In this document: positions 1 to 5,949 of the stretch, piece by piece
Numbering within the stretch: position 1 is the first letter of the stretch
How the letters are laid out: every line of letters starts with the position of its first letter
Program-made: the position numbers and the translations under genes
Source of the DNA: Armatimonadota bacterium
GTDB lineage: Bacteria; Armatimonadota; JAAZEB01
Direction of reading: 5' to 3'
DNA length: 6,813 nt
Assembly (NCBI GenBank): GCA_012841485.1
Contig: DUUU01000518.1
Coordinates: 1-6,813 of the forward strand
Notes under the pieces: model-generated
What the model saw: only the letters and a program-made list of their open reading frames with translations
What the model was told of the DNA's origin: nothing
The model's database searches: none

Positions 1-1
1 A

Positions 2-829
2 GTAGAAGGCCAGGAGGCGAAAGGGGTGCTCAACGAGCAGCACACCGTCGAAGAGAACTACTCCGGCCGGCGGAACGCGGGTCAGGTGCCAGGTGCCGCT
101 TCAAACATACAGGGGTTGCTTCCCGGAATGGTGGGCTATCGGGCCGAGGATAACTCCCCTGGCGCCGGCTACCTCCGGAAGGAGACGACGGCGCGCTACC
201 ACGTTTCCAAGAAGGTGGAGCGTTTCGTTAGCCATCCGGGCGAGACGACACGGATGTCCGTGGCAATTGTGGTCAACGGCCCGATCGATGAGGCCAAGCG
301 GGAGGCGTTGCGAGACGCGGCGACCGCAGCGGCCGGATTGGATGTCGCCCGGGGCGATCAGATCTCGGTCGTCGGCATCGCGTTTGATACAAAGGCGGCT
401 GAGGAGGAGAAGAAGCAGCTGGCCGCCATGGAGCGCAACCAGATGATTGGCACCATCCTGCGCTATGTCGCCCTGTTTGGCTTGATGCTCTTCGCCCTGT
501 TGGTGGTGCGCATGGCGACGCGCAAGCCGACTCCCGTCTCGGTGCCGGGCATGTTGCCGGCCCCGCCGGAGGAGCCGGCTGCCCTGGAGAGCGCGCCAAC
601 CGTCGGCGAGCTCCTAGATCAGGTGGAGGAGTCCCCCGCTTCGCCGGAGGAAGCCGTCGTGGCAGAAGCGGAGACAGAGCCCGAGGAGCCAGAGGAACCC
701 GAGCCCCCGCTCGAGGCGTTGCCGACGACGTCGCCCTCGGAGGAGCGGCTGCGCCGCCTGGCAGAGGAGGATCCGGAGTTCGTGGCGCGGCTCCTCAGAA
801 GCTGGCTGATCGGCCAGGGGAAGCACTGA
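2..829 (+). CDS. fliF: Flagellar MS-ring protein FliF, C-terminal part (5' end outside window)
   Basis: FliF builds the MS ring in the inner membrane, the base on which rotor and export gate assemble. The reading frame is open from the left edge, so the gene is cut at its 5' end; the GTG at 26 is probably internal. Numbering from that codon, residues 21-27 (VPGAASN) match the conserved FliF segment before the second periplasmic part. Residues 58-83 (YHVSKKVER, then MSVAIVVNG) are the typical ring-building motif region. A hydrophobic helix at about 141-163 is the second membrane span. It is followed by an acidic Pro/Glu-rich cytoplasmic linker (about 178-235). The tail at 239-261 (EERLRRLAEEDPEFVARLLR, then SWL) is the expected FliG-binding segment. 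fliG follows after 95 bp. What is seen fits the family well; only the missing N-terminal half, with the first membrane span, cannot be judged. Confidence 0.95.
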   Translation, partial: VEGQEAKGVLNEQHTVEENYSGRRNAGQVPGAASNIQGLLPGMVGYRAEDNSPGAGYLRKETTARYHVSKKVERFVSHPGETTRMSVAIVVNGPIDEAKREALRDAATAAAGLDVARGDQISVVGIAFDTKAAEEEKKQLAAMERNQMIGTILRYVALFGLMLFALLVVRMATRKPTPVSVPGMLPAPPEEPAALESAPTVGELLDQVEESPASPEEAVVAEAETEPEEPEEPEPPLEALPTTSPSEERLRRLAEEDPEFVARLLRSWLIGQGKH

Positions 830-846
830 CGTAATGAGCGGCCGTT

Positions 847-898
847 CGAGGGGCGCGTGGCTTTGGGCCTGAACGGGCCGGAGCCAGCCGCCCCCTCG
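847..898 (+). promoter_or_regulatory. Long nested stem-loop in the fliF-fliG spacer
   Basis: The spacer holds a nested inverted repeat. The outer arms are 847-855 (CGAGGGGCG) and 889-898 (CGCCCCCTCG), pairing over nine base pairs with one bulged C. After a 2x2 internal loop, TGGCT (858-862) pairs with AGCCA (882-886). An inner GGCC/GGCC stem (866-869 with 876-879) closes a short loop. In RNA this should be a very stable hairpin. No T-run follows, so it does not look like a simple intrinsic terminator. It ends about 11 nt before the fliG ribosome binding site. A role in mRNA processing, stability or in setting FliG output relative to FliF is inference. Confidence 0.6.
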
Positions 899-908
899 GA
901 GAGGCGCG

Positions 909-917
909 AAGGAAGGG
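909..917 (+). promoter_or_regulatory. Ribosome binding site of fliG
   Basis: The purine-rich AAGGAAGGG lies 7 nt before the GTG at 925 and supports that codon as the fliG start. The in-frame ATG at 943 has no comparable site at the right distance. Confidence 0.6.
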
Positions 918-924
918 ATCTGCC

Positions 925-1965
925 GTGGATCCGGTGATCGGAATGGAAGAGCACCCGGTGCCGGTGGCCCAGCTGCCGGCCGTGCGCAAGGCTTCGATTG
1001 TGCTGATCTCGCTGGGGCAAGAGCTTTCCGCCAACGTCTTGAAGCATCTCAGCCGCGATGAGATCGAGACGCTGACGCTCGAGATCGCGCGCATCAAGCA
1101 CGTCTCCCCCGATCTGCGCGACGCGGTGCTTGCCGAGTTCTCCCAGATGATCGTGGCCCAGGAGTGCATCATCGAGGGGGGCATTGAGTATGCCCAGGGT
1201 GTCTTGCAGCAGGCACTCGGCAAAGAGACCGCCAGTGAGATCATCTCGCGCCTGGTGACGATGCTCCAGGTGCAGCCCTTCGACTCCGTCAAGAGCGTCG
1301 ATCCGACGCAGCTGCTTCAGCTCCTCCAGAACGAGCACCCGCAGACGATTGCGCTGGTGCTGGCACACCTGCCGGCAGAGACATCGGCCATGGTCCTCTC
1401 CGGATTGCCCCAGAAGCTGCAGGCCCAGGTCGCCATGCGGATCGTTGGCATGGATCGCGCCTCGCCGGAGGTGGTGCGCGAGGTCGAGGGCATCCTCCAG
1501 GCGCGCATTACTGCGACGGGGACGCAGGACTTCGATAAGGCGGGTGGTCCCTCCACGCTGGCAGACATCCTCAACTGCGCCGATCGCACCACCGAGCGCT
1601 CGATCCTGGATGACCTGATGGAGAACAACCCCGAAGTCGCCGAGGAAGTGAAGAAGCGCCTCTTCGTCTTCGAGGATATCATCACCCTGGGCCGGCGCGA
1701 TATCCAGCTCGTGTTGCGCGAAGTGGACGGCAAGGACCTGGCCCTGGCCCTCAAGGGCGCCCCGGAGAACGTGCGGAGCGTGATCTACGAGAATATGTCG
1801 GAGCGCGCTGCGCAATCGCTGCGTGAGGAGATGGAGTTCATGGGTGCTGTGCGCCTGCGCGACGTGGAGGCGGCCCAACAAAAGATTGTCTCCGTGATCC
1901 GCGCCCTCGAAGAGGCCGGTGAGGTCGTGATCTCGCGGGGTGAGGAGAATGAGACCATTATCTAG
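925..1965 (+). CDS. fliG: Flagellar motor switch protein FliG
   Basis: FliG sits on the cytoplasmic face of the MS ring, binds FliF with its N-terminal domain and FliM with its middle and C-terminal domains, and takes torque from the stator. The 346-residue product has the usual family length. The N-terminal domain covers about 15-110. The middle-domain EHPQ motif is at 137-140, followed by TIALVLAHLP. The hinge-region glycine pair is at 207-208 (AGGPSTLADILN), where many homologues have GGV. LFVFED at 246-251 corresponds to the MFVF-type motif, with L for M. The torque helix region is at 263-279 (VLREVDGKDLALALKGA), with alternating charged residues retained. The end (EFMGAVRLRDVEAAQQK) is canonical. 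The GTG start is chosen for its ribosome binding site. The 3' end overlaps fliH by 17 bp. Confidence 0.98.
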   Translation: MDPVIGMEEHPVPVAQLPAVRKASIVLISLGQELSANVLKHLSRDEIETLTLEIARIKHVSPDLRDAVLAEFSQMIVAQECIIEGGIEYAQGVLQQALGKETASEIISRLVTMLQVQPFDSVKSVDPTQLLQLLQNEHPQTIALVLAHLPAETSAMVLSGLPQKLQAQVAMRIVGMDRASPEVVREVEGILQARITATGTQDFDKAGGPSTLADILNCADRTTERSILDDLMENNPEVAEEVKKRLFVFEDIITLGRRDIQLVLREVDGKDLALALKGAPENVRSVIYENMSERAAQSLREEMEFMGAVRLRDVEAAQQKIVSVIRALEEAGEVVISRGEENETII

Positions 1966-2773
1966 AGTGCTCAAAGCACCCCAACGGGACCAGGCACCGC
2001 TGGTGATCAGCGCGCCCGTCTTTCCCTCCTTCGATCGAGAGCCGCTGGTGCCCGATGAGGGTGAGGTGGAGGAGACCGAGCTCTTTCGTGAGGAAGAGCC
2101 CCCGATCGAGGAGAGTCCGGATCCGGAGCCGCCGCCGCCCCCGGAGGCCCCGGCCGAGGTGGAGGAGCCGGCGGGCCCGAGCCCCGAAGAAGAGGCGGCC
2201 GCGATCCGCGCGGAGGCGGAGCATATGCTGGCAGAGGCGAGGTCGCAGGTCGCGGAGTTTCTGCGTGAGGCCCAGCAACAGGCACAGGCGATGGAGGCGG
2301 AGGCGCGCGAGCGCGGCTTCCGCGAGGGGATGGAGGCAGCTCAGGAGGCCCAGCGCCGGCTCCTCGCGGATCTGGAGGCGCTGCGCGCGGCGGTGCAGGC
2401 CGAGAGAGAGCTTTTCTTCGAGAACCTGGAGCCCGAGGTGGTCCGCCTTGCCCTGGCCATCGCGGAGAAGATGATCCGCCAGGAGGTGGACCTGCACCCG
2501 GAGATCGTCGTAGGGGTGGCGCGCGCCGCCCTCCTTCAGCTGAAAGATGCTCAAACCGCGAGAGTGAGCGCGCACCCTGCCAGCGTTGATGCCTTGCGCC
2601 AGCACCTTGCCAGCAGCCTCCCTGGCGGTCCGTCGGAGATCTCCATCCATGCCACCCCGCTCGTCAGCCCCGGCGGATGCGTGGTCGACTCTGATCGGGG
2701 AAGCGTCGATGCGCGCCTGGAGACGCAGATGGAGCGGATCACCACCGCGCTTCAGGAGGGAGACACCGGATGA
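1949..2773 (+). CDS. fliH: Flagellar export ATPase regulator / stator-stalk protein FliH
   Basis: FliH dimers bind the FliI ATPase, hold it at the export gate through the C-ring and restrain its activity. The product (274 residues from this start) begins with MRPLSRVLKAP, a typical FliH opening. It continues with an acidic proline-rich stretch (about 38-80, including a run of five prolines), then an Ala/Glu/Arg-rich coiled coil (about 80-155) containing GFREG (123-127). The C-terminal FliH domain (about 156-270) carries LALAIAEKMIRQEV and the hallmark PGGCVVDSD...GSVDARLETQ at 241-260. The ATG at 1949 is preferred: GGTGA at 1939-1943 gives a reasonable anti-16S match. An in-frame GTG at 1940 would add three residues and cannot be excluded. 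The gene overlaps fliG by 17 bp and fliI by 4 bp, so translation is probably coupled. The proline-rich region is longer than in many homologues. Confidence 0.95.
   Translation: MRPLSRVLKAPQRDQAPLVISAPVFPSFDREPLVPDEGEVEETELFREEEPPIEESPDPEPPPPPEAPAEVEEPAGPSPEEEAAAIRAEAEHMLAEARSQVAEFLREAQQQAQAMEAEARERGFREGMEAAQEAQRRLLADLEALRAAVQAERELFFENLEPEVVRLALAIAEKMIRQEVDLHPEIVVGVARAALLQLKDAQTARVSAHPASVDALRQHLASSLPGGPSEISIHATPLVSPGGCVVDSDRGSVDARLETQMERITTALQEGDTG
2754..2760 (+). promoter_or_regulatory. Ribosome binding site of fliI
   Basis: AGGAGGG inside the end of fliH lies 9 nt before the ATG at 2770. Together with the ATGA overlap it decides the fliI start, even though this gives an unusually long N-terminus. 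Confidence 0.75.
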
Positions 2774-4209
2774 TCGCCGATGGCTCGCCGATGCTTGAGG
2801 CCCACGGGTTCCGGGGGGATGAGGGGCGTGGGGCGGAGGAGGGGCCAGGGTATACCGCACGCGCATCAGCCCCCGAGACTCGTTGCCCGAGAATTGACCT
2901 GGCGCCCTACATGAACCGGCTGGCCGAGGTCGCCTCTTTCCTGCTCAGCGGGCGCGTGGTGCGGGTGGTGGGCACGGTGATCGAGTCTATCGGCCCCCCA
3001 TGCGCCATCGGCGAGGTGTGCCGGATTCACACGGCGGATGGCAAGGAGATCTATGCCGAGGTTGTCGGCTTCAAGGATGAGCGGCTGATCCTGATGCCGA
3101 TGGACGAGGTGGGTAACCTGGAGCCCGGAAGCACCGTGGTGACTACCGGGGCTCCGCTGCGCGTGCCCGTGGGAGAGAGCTGCCTGGGGCGCATCTTCGA
3201 TGGCCTTGGCCGGCCGATTGACAATGGCGGCCCGCTCGTCGGCACGGCGCTCCGAGCGGTCCATGCCTCTCCGCCGGATCCGTTGACGCGCGAGCGCGTC
3301 AACCAGCCCCTGGTGACAGGGATCCGCGCCATTGATGGCCTGCTCACGTGTGGGCGCGGCCAGCGCATCGGCATCTTCGCCGGGAGCGGCGTGGGGAAGA
3401 GCACTTTGCTGGGGTGCATTGCCCGGCATTCAACGGCGGATGTCAACGTCATCGGCCTGATCGGGGAGCGCGGCCGCGAAGTGCGCGAGTTCCTGGAGCG
3501 CGATCTACGCGAAGAGGGCCTGCGGCGCTCGGTGGTGGTGGTGGCAACCTCGGACCAATCGCCCCTTCAGCGCCTGCGCGGCGCCGCGGTGGCCACGACG
3601 TTTGCCGAGTATTTCCGGGATCAGGGCCTGGATGTGGTTCTGATGATGGACTCGGTGACCCGCTTTGCCTGGGCGCAGCGTGAGATAGGCCTGGCCGCCG
3701 GGGAGCCGCCGGCGACACGCGGCTATACCCCTTCCGTGTTCGGCGCGCTGCCGCGTCTCCTCGAGCGTGCCGGCACGGCGTCGCGCGGGTCGATCACCGG
3801 GTTTTACTCCGTCCTCGTGGATGCCGATGATATGAATGATCCGATTGCCGATACTGTGCGCGGAATCCTGGACGGTCACATTGTCCTCTCGCGGGATCTG
3901 GCGCGGCAAGGACACTATCCGGCGATTGACGTGCTCTCCAGTGTGAGCCGCATCATGACCGAGGTGACCGAGGAAGACCACCGACAGGCTGCCACGCGGT
4001 TGCGCGACCTGCTGGCCGTCTACCGCGAGGCGGAGGACCTCATCAACATCGGCGCCTACGTGAGCGGGAGCAACCCGCGCATCGATGCCGCCATCGCGCA
4101 CATCGATGCGATCCGCCAGTTCCTGAGGCAGGATGCCCAGGCGACTTCCCCCTATGAGGAGACGCTGCGGCAGCTGGCGAGTTGTGTGGGGCAGAATGGA
4201 GCAGAGTAA
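2770..4209 (+). CDS. fliI: Flagellum-specific export ATPase FliI
   Basis: FliI hydrolyses ATP at the base of the flagellar type III export apparatus, helping to unload substrates from chaperones and feed them to the gate; it works as a hexamer with FliH and FliJ. Residues about 58-130 form the beta-barrel domain (GTVIESIGPPCAIGEVC). The Walker A loop is AGSGVGKST at 204-212. IGERGREV at 231-238 carries the expected catalytic glutamate (E233). The Walker B strand is LMMD (291-294). GYTPSVFGALPRLLERAG (318-335) and YPAIDVLSSVSR (383-394) are signature segments, and R394 is the likely arginine finger. All key residues are present. At 479 residues it is longer than the roughly 440 usual for the family. 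The excess is a Gly/Glu-rich N-terminal extension of about 40 residues. The start shares ATGA with the fliH stop and has a strong ribosome binding site, and no better downstream start was found. The 3' end overlaps fliJ. Confidence 0.98.
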   Translation: MIADGSPMLEAHGFRGDEGRGAEEGPGYTARASAPETRCPRIDLAPYMNRLAEVASFLLSGRVVRVVGTVIESIGPPCAIGEVCRIHTADGKEIYAEVVGFKDERLILMPMDEVGNLEPGSTVVTTGAPLRVPVGESCLGRIFDGLGRPIDNGGPLVGTALRAVHASPPDPLTRERVNQPLVTGIRAIDGLLTCGRGQRIGIFAGSGVGKSTLLGCIARHSTADVNVIGLIGERGREVREFLERDLREEGLRRSVVVVATSDQSPLQRLRGAAVATTFAEYFRDQGLDVVLMMDSVTRFAWAQREIGLAAGEPPATRGYTPSVFGALPRLLERAGTASRGSITGFYSVLVDADDMNDPIADTVRGILDGHIVLSRDLARQGHYPAIDVLSSVSRIMTEVTEEDHRQAATRLRDLLAVYREAEDLINIGAYVSGSNPRIDAAIAHIDAIRQFLRQDAQATSPYEETLRQLASCVGQNGAE

Positions 4210-4654
4210 GGTGAAACCTTTTGTCTTCAACCTGCAGACGGTTCTGGACGTGCGCCGTATTCGGGAAGAGCAAGCCCGCGCAGATCTGGCCGCCCTGTGC
4301 TATCGGGAGAAGCAGGAGGAGGAGCGGATCGCGCGCCTGCGTCAGCAGCGCCAGGATGTGCAGCGACGCCTGGTCGACGGCGATGCCGCGCTGAGCGGCT
4401 CCGAGGTGCTCGCCGTGGCAAGCACGGAACGCTCGCTGGATCTGGCCATCCACGATTCCCAACGACAGAAGGAGGAGATCACCCGCCAGCGCGAGATAAA
4501 GCTGGAACAGACGCGAACGGTGATCTCGCAGCGCAAGACGGTGGAGGTCCTTCGCGAGAAGGCGTGGGGCCGGCATCTCTACGAGGCGGCAGTCGCGGCA
4601 GAACGCCAGGTGGATGAGCTGTGCTCCCGCAGGGCGGAGGAACGCGGCGGTTAG
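4196..4654 (+). CDS. fliJ: Flagellar export protein FliJ
   Basis: FliJ is the small coiled-coil stalk protein that fits into the FliI hexamer, contacts the FlhA gate and escorts chaperones. The 152-residue product (family usual about 147-150) opens with [15 protein letters not shown], the recognisable FliJ N-terminus. It is then almost entirely charged, helical sequence rich in Glu, Arg and Gln (about 20-150), consistent with a long antiparallel coiled coil. Sequence identity within this family is low, so position after fliI carries much of the weight. The ATG at 4196 overlaps fliI by 14 bp. A GTG at 4211, with GGAG 9 nt upstream, would give a protein starting directly at KPFVF and is a fair alternative. 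An in-frame ATG at 4133 lies deep in fliI and is unlikely. Confidence 0.9.
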   Translation: MEQSKVKPFVFNLQTVLDVRRIREEQARADLAALCYREKQEEERIARLRQQRQDVQRRLVDGDAALSGSEVLAVASTERSLDLAIHDSQRQKEEITRQREIKLEQTRTVISQRKTVEVLREKAWGRHLYEAAVAAERQVDELCSRRAEERGG

Positions 4655-4671
4655 AGAGCGGGGGGTGCAGG

Positions 4672-5322
4672 ATGCTGGAGAATCTGGATCGTATCGAGGC
4701 ACGGATCGCGGTGCTGGAGCAGCGGTTCGCGGCGCTCGCGGCCCCGCCCGCCGAGACAGGCGCCTCGCCGGCATCGAGCTTCGCGCAGGCGCTCGCCGAG
4801 GCGTCGCGCGCGGGCGAGAGCGGGACGCTTCCTCCAGCCCCGGTCGATTCGATGGCAGCGGCGCCGCTCCGGGAGGCGCGGCCGAATCTGCCCCCGCCGC
4901 CGCGCTGGATGGGACACGTGCCGGACGCGGGTGACTCGGAGGAGGCGGTTCGCCGCGCGGCGTGCCGGCATGGGGTGGACCCAAGCCTCGCCGTTGCCGT
5001 GGCACGGGCGGAGTCGGGCTTCAACCCGCTTGCCGTCAGCTCCTCCGGAGCGCTTGGCCTGATGCAGCTGATGCCTGGCACGGCGCGCTCCCTCGGGGTG
5101 AGCGACCCGTTTGATGCGGAGCAGAACGCCGATGGTGGGGTTCGGTATCTGGCCGAGCAGCTGCGCCGCTTTGGCGATGTACGCCTGGCGCTTGCCGCCT
5201 ACAACGCCGGTCCGAACCGTGTTGCCCGCCATGGCGAGGTGCCCCCGATCCCGGAGACGCAGCGCTATGTCGAGCGCGTGCTGGAGTATCAACAGCAGTA
5301 TCGCGCGAGTGGCAGCCCGTGA
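4672..5322 (+). CDS. Lytic transglycosylase (SLT domain), probably flagellum-associated
   Basis: The product should cleave the glycan strands of peptidoglycan, probably to let the rod pass the cell wall. The C-terminal part (about 88-212) is a family 1 SLT domain: [15 protein letters not shown] with the catalytic glutamate E114, [10 protein letters not shown] (129-138), the AYNAGP motif (176-181) and [10 protein letters not shown] (195-204). The N-terminus (1-22) is a short predicted coiled coil ([18 protein letters not shown]). A Pro/Ala/Gly-rich linker (about 23-88) follows. There is no signal peptide or membrane span, although the substrate is outside the membrane; export by the flagellar type III apparatus is the likely route (inference). 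The ATG at 4672 is chosen because GGGGGTG lies just upstream and the coiled-coil start resembles similar proteins. It sits 17 bp after fliJ and 57 bp before flgD. It is functionally analogous to the muramidase part of FlgJ, but not of that domain family as far as can be seen. Confidence 0.92.
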   Translation: MLENLDRIEARIAVLEQRFAALAAPPAETGASPASSFAQALAEASRAGESGTLPPAPVDSMAAAPLREARPNLPPPPRWMGHVPDAGDSEEAVRRAACRHGVDPSLAVAVARAESGFNPLAVSSSGALGLMQLMPGTARSLGVSDPFDAEQNADGGVRYLAEQLRRFGDVRLALAAYNAGPNRVARHGEVPPIPETQRYVERVLEYQQQYRASGSP

Positions 5323-5367
5323 CGCGCTATCCATGGGCAGGGTGAGGGCAAGAGGCCGTTTACTGAT

Positions 5368-5372
5368 AGGAG
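5368..5372 (+). promoter_or_regulatory. Ribosome binding site of flgD
   Basis: AGGAG followed by a purine-rich spacer of 7 nt before the ATG at 5380. This fixes the flgD start. The rest of the 57-bp gap after the transglycosylase gene shows no clear promoter or terminator. Confidence 0.75.
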
Positions 5373-5379
5373 AGAGAAG

Positions 5380-5784
5380 ATGCGTATCGAGGGCACGAGG
5401 AGCACCGCGAGCGATGGTGGGGGCGGGGTATCCGCGAGCGCGGCGAAGGAGCTGAGCAAGGATTTCATGCGCCTCCTGGTCACACAGCTTCAGCACCAGG
5501 ATCCGTTGCAGCCGATGCAGGACCGCGAGTTGATTGCCCAGTTAACCCAGCTCTCCTCGCTGGAGTCGCTGCAGAAGATCGAGGAGCTCACCGCGCGAGG
5601 CCACTCCCTGAGCCAACTCTCGCAGGCGGCGGGACTCATCGGGAAGGTGGTCACGGCCACGACCGCGGAGGGGTCAGTCTCCGGCGAGGTGAGCGCCGCG
5701 ATGGTGGGCGTCGATGACCAGGTCTACCTGGCCGTGGGCGAGGAGATGGTTCTCCTGAGCGATGTCGCACTGGTGACTGCCTGA
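5380..5784 (+). CDS. flgD: Flagellar hook cap / hook assembly protein FlgD (short form)
   Basis: FlgD is exported through the rod and forms the cap under which hook subunits (FlgE) polymerise. The 134-residue product carries the conserved N-terminal FlgD region: FMRLLVTQLQHQDPLQPMQD (29-48), then ELIAQLTQLSSLESLQ (50-65). LIGKVVT (86-92) opens a short C-terminal beta segment of about 45 residues. It lacks the large Ig-like and tudor-like C-terminal domains of the enterobacterial protein (over 200 residues) and resembles the short form of Bacillus (about 140 residues). Nothing suggests truncation by mutation: the end is in frame and the family has both forms. As expected for an export substrate, there is no Sec signal peptide. 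The start follows a good ribosome binding site. It is the last recognisable flagellar structural gene in the window; flgE does not follow directly. Confidence 0.96.
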   Translation: MRIEGTRSTASDGGGGVSASAAKELSKDFMRLLVTQLQHQDPLQPMQDRELIAQLTQLSSLESLQKIEELTARGHSLSQLSQAAGLIGKVVTATTAEGSVSGEVSAAMVGVDDQVYLAVGEEMVLLSDVALVTA

Positions 5785-5785
5785 G

Positions 5786-5804
5786 GGCGCCTCTTGGAGG
5801 GGCC
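5786..5804 (+). terminator. GC-rich stem-loop directly after flgD, possible weak terminator
   Basis: Two bases after the flgD stop codon, GGCGCCTC and GAGGGGCC pair around a TTG loop with seven of eight pairs (one G-G mismatch). No T-run follows, so it is not a standard intrinsic terminator. It may mark the end of the flagellar transcript or protect its 3' end. A second, smaller perfect stem (CCCAC-CAT-GTGGG, 5823-5835) lies shortly downstream. Confidence 0.35.
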
Positions 5805-5852
5805 GCGACCGTTACCGATGCTCCCACCATGTGGGGCGCGCCGGCTCACGCC

Positions 5853-5880
5853 TCAAGTTTCCTCCTTCTCCGGGCGATAA
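5853..5880 (+). promoter_or_regulatory. Sigma-28 (FliA/SigD)-like promoter upstream of the CHASE2 gene
   Basis: TCAAGTTT at 5853-5860 matches seven of eight bases of the sigma-28 -35 element TAAAGTTT. GGCGATAA at 5873-5880 matches seven of eight of the -10 element GCCGATAA. The spacer is 12 nt against the usual 11 (16 nt when counted from TAAA, within the SigD range). The promoter points to the CHASE2 gene and predicts a leader of roughly 60 nt. GATAAT at 5876-5881 could also serve as a housekeeping -10 box, but no good TTGACA-like box lies upstream of it. The match to known consensus sequences is direct; activity is inference. Confidence 0.55.
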
Positions 5881-5939
5881 TAGGAAGTGGCGGCAGGGCG
5901 AACTCACCCCACTGTCGCGTCTGAAATGGTCCCACGCAC

Positions 5940-5946
5940 GGAGGAG
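5940..5946 (+). promoter_or_regulatory. Ribosome binding site deciding the CHASE2 gene start
   Basis: GGAGGAG, with its GGAGG core 5 nt before the GTG at 5950. It favours that codon over the in-frame ATG at 5926, which lacks a ribosome binding site. Confidence 0.7.
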
Positions 5947-5949
5947 AAT

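Noticed and set aside
619..1974. Open frame of 451 codons on the - strand opposite fliF and fliG
   Set aside because: It is a mirror of the GC-rich codon pattern of fliG: His/Leu/Arg-rich, no recognisable domain, and fully opposite well-conserved genes.
1958..2866. Open frame of 302 codons on the - strand opposite fliH
   Set aside because: Low-complexity Leu/Arg/His composition without any family motif; a shadow of fliH.
4133..4195. Upstream in-frame ATG at 4133 as the fliJ start
   Set aside because: It would add 21 Arg-rich residues encoded entirely inside fliI, unlike any FliJ N-terminus; the family pattern starts near 4196-4211.
3505..4230. Open frame of 241 codons on the - strand opposite fliI
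   Set aside because: No motif or plausible context, and the + strand has an unambiguous FliI ATPase.
4043..5496. Two long overlapping - strand frames opposite fliJ, the transglycosylase gene and flgD
   Set aside because: Pro/Arg/Ala-rich translations typical of antisense frames in high-GC DNA; the + strand carries conserved domains throughout.
5823..5835. Five-pair stem CCCAC/GTGGG after flgD as a terminator
   Set aside because: Stem too short and no T-run; noted only as an accompaniment to the stem at 5786-5804.
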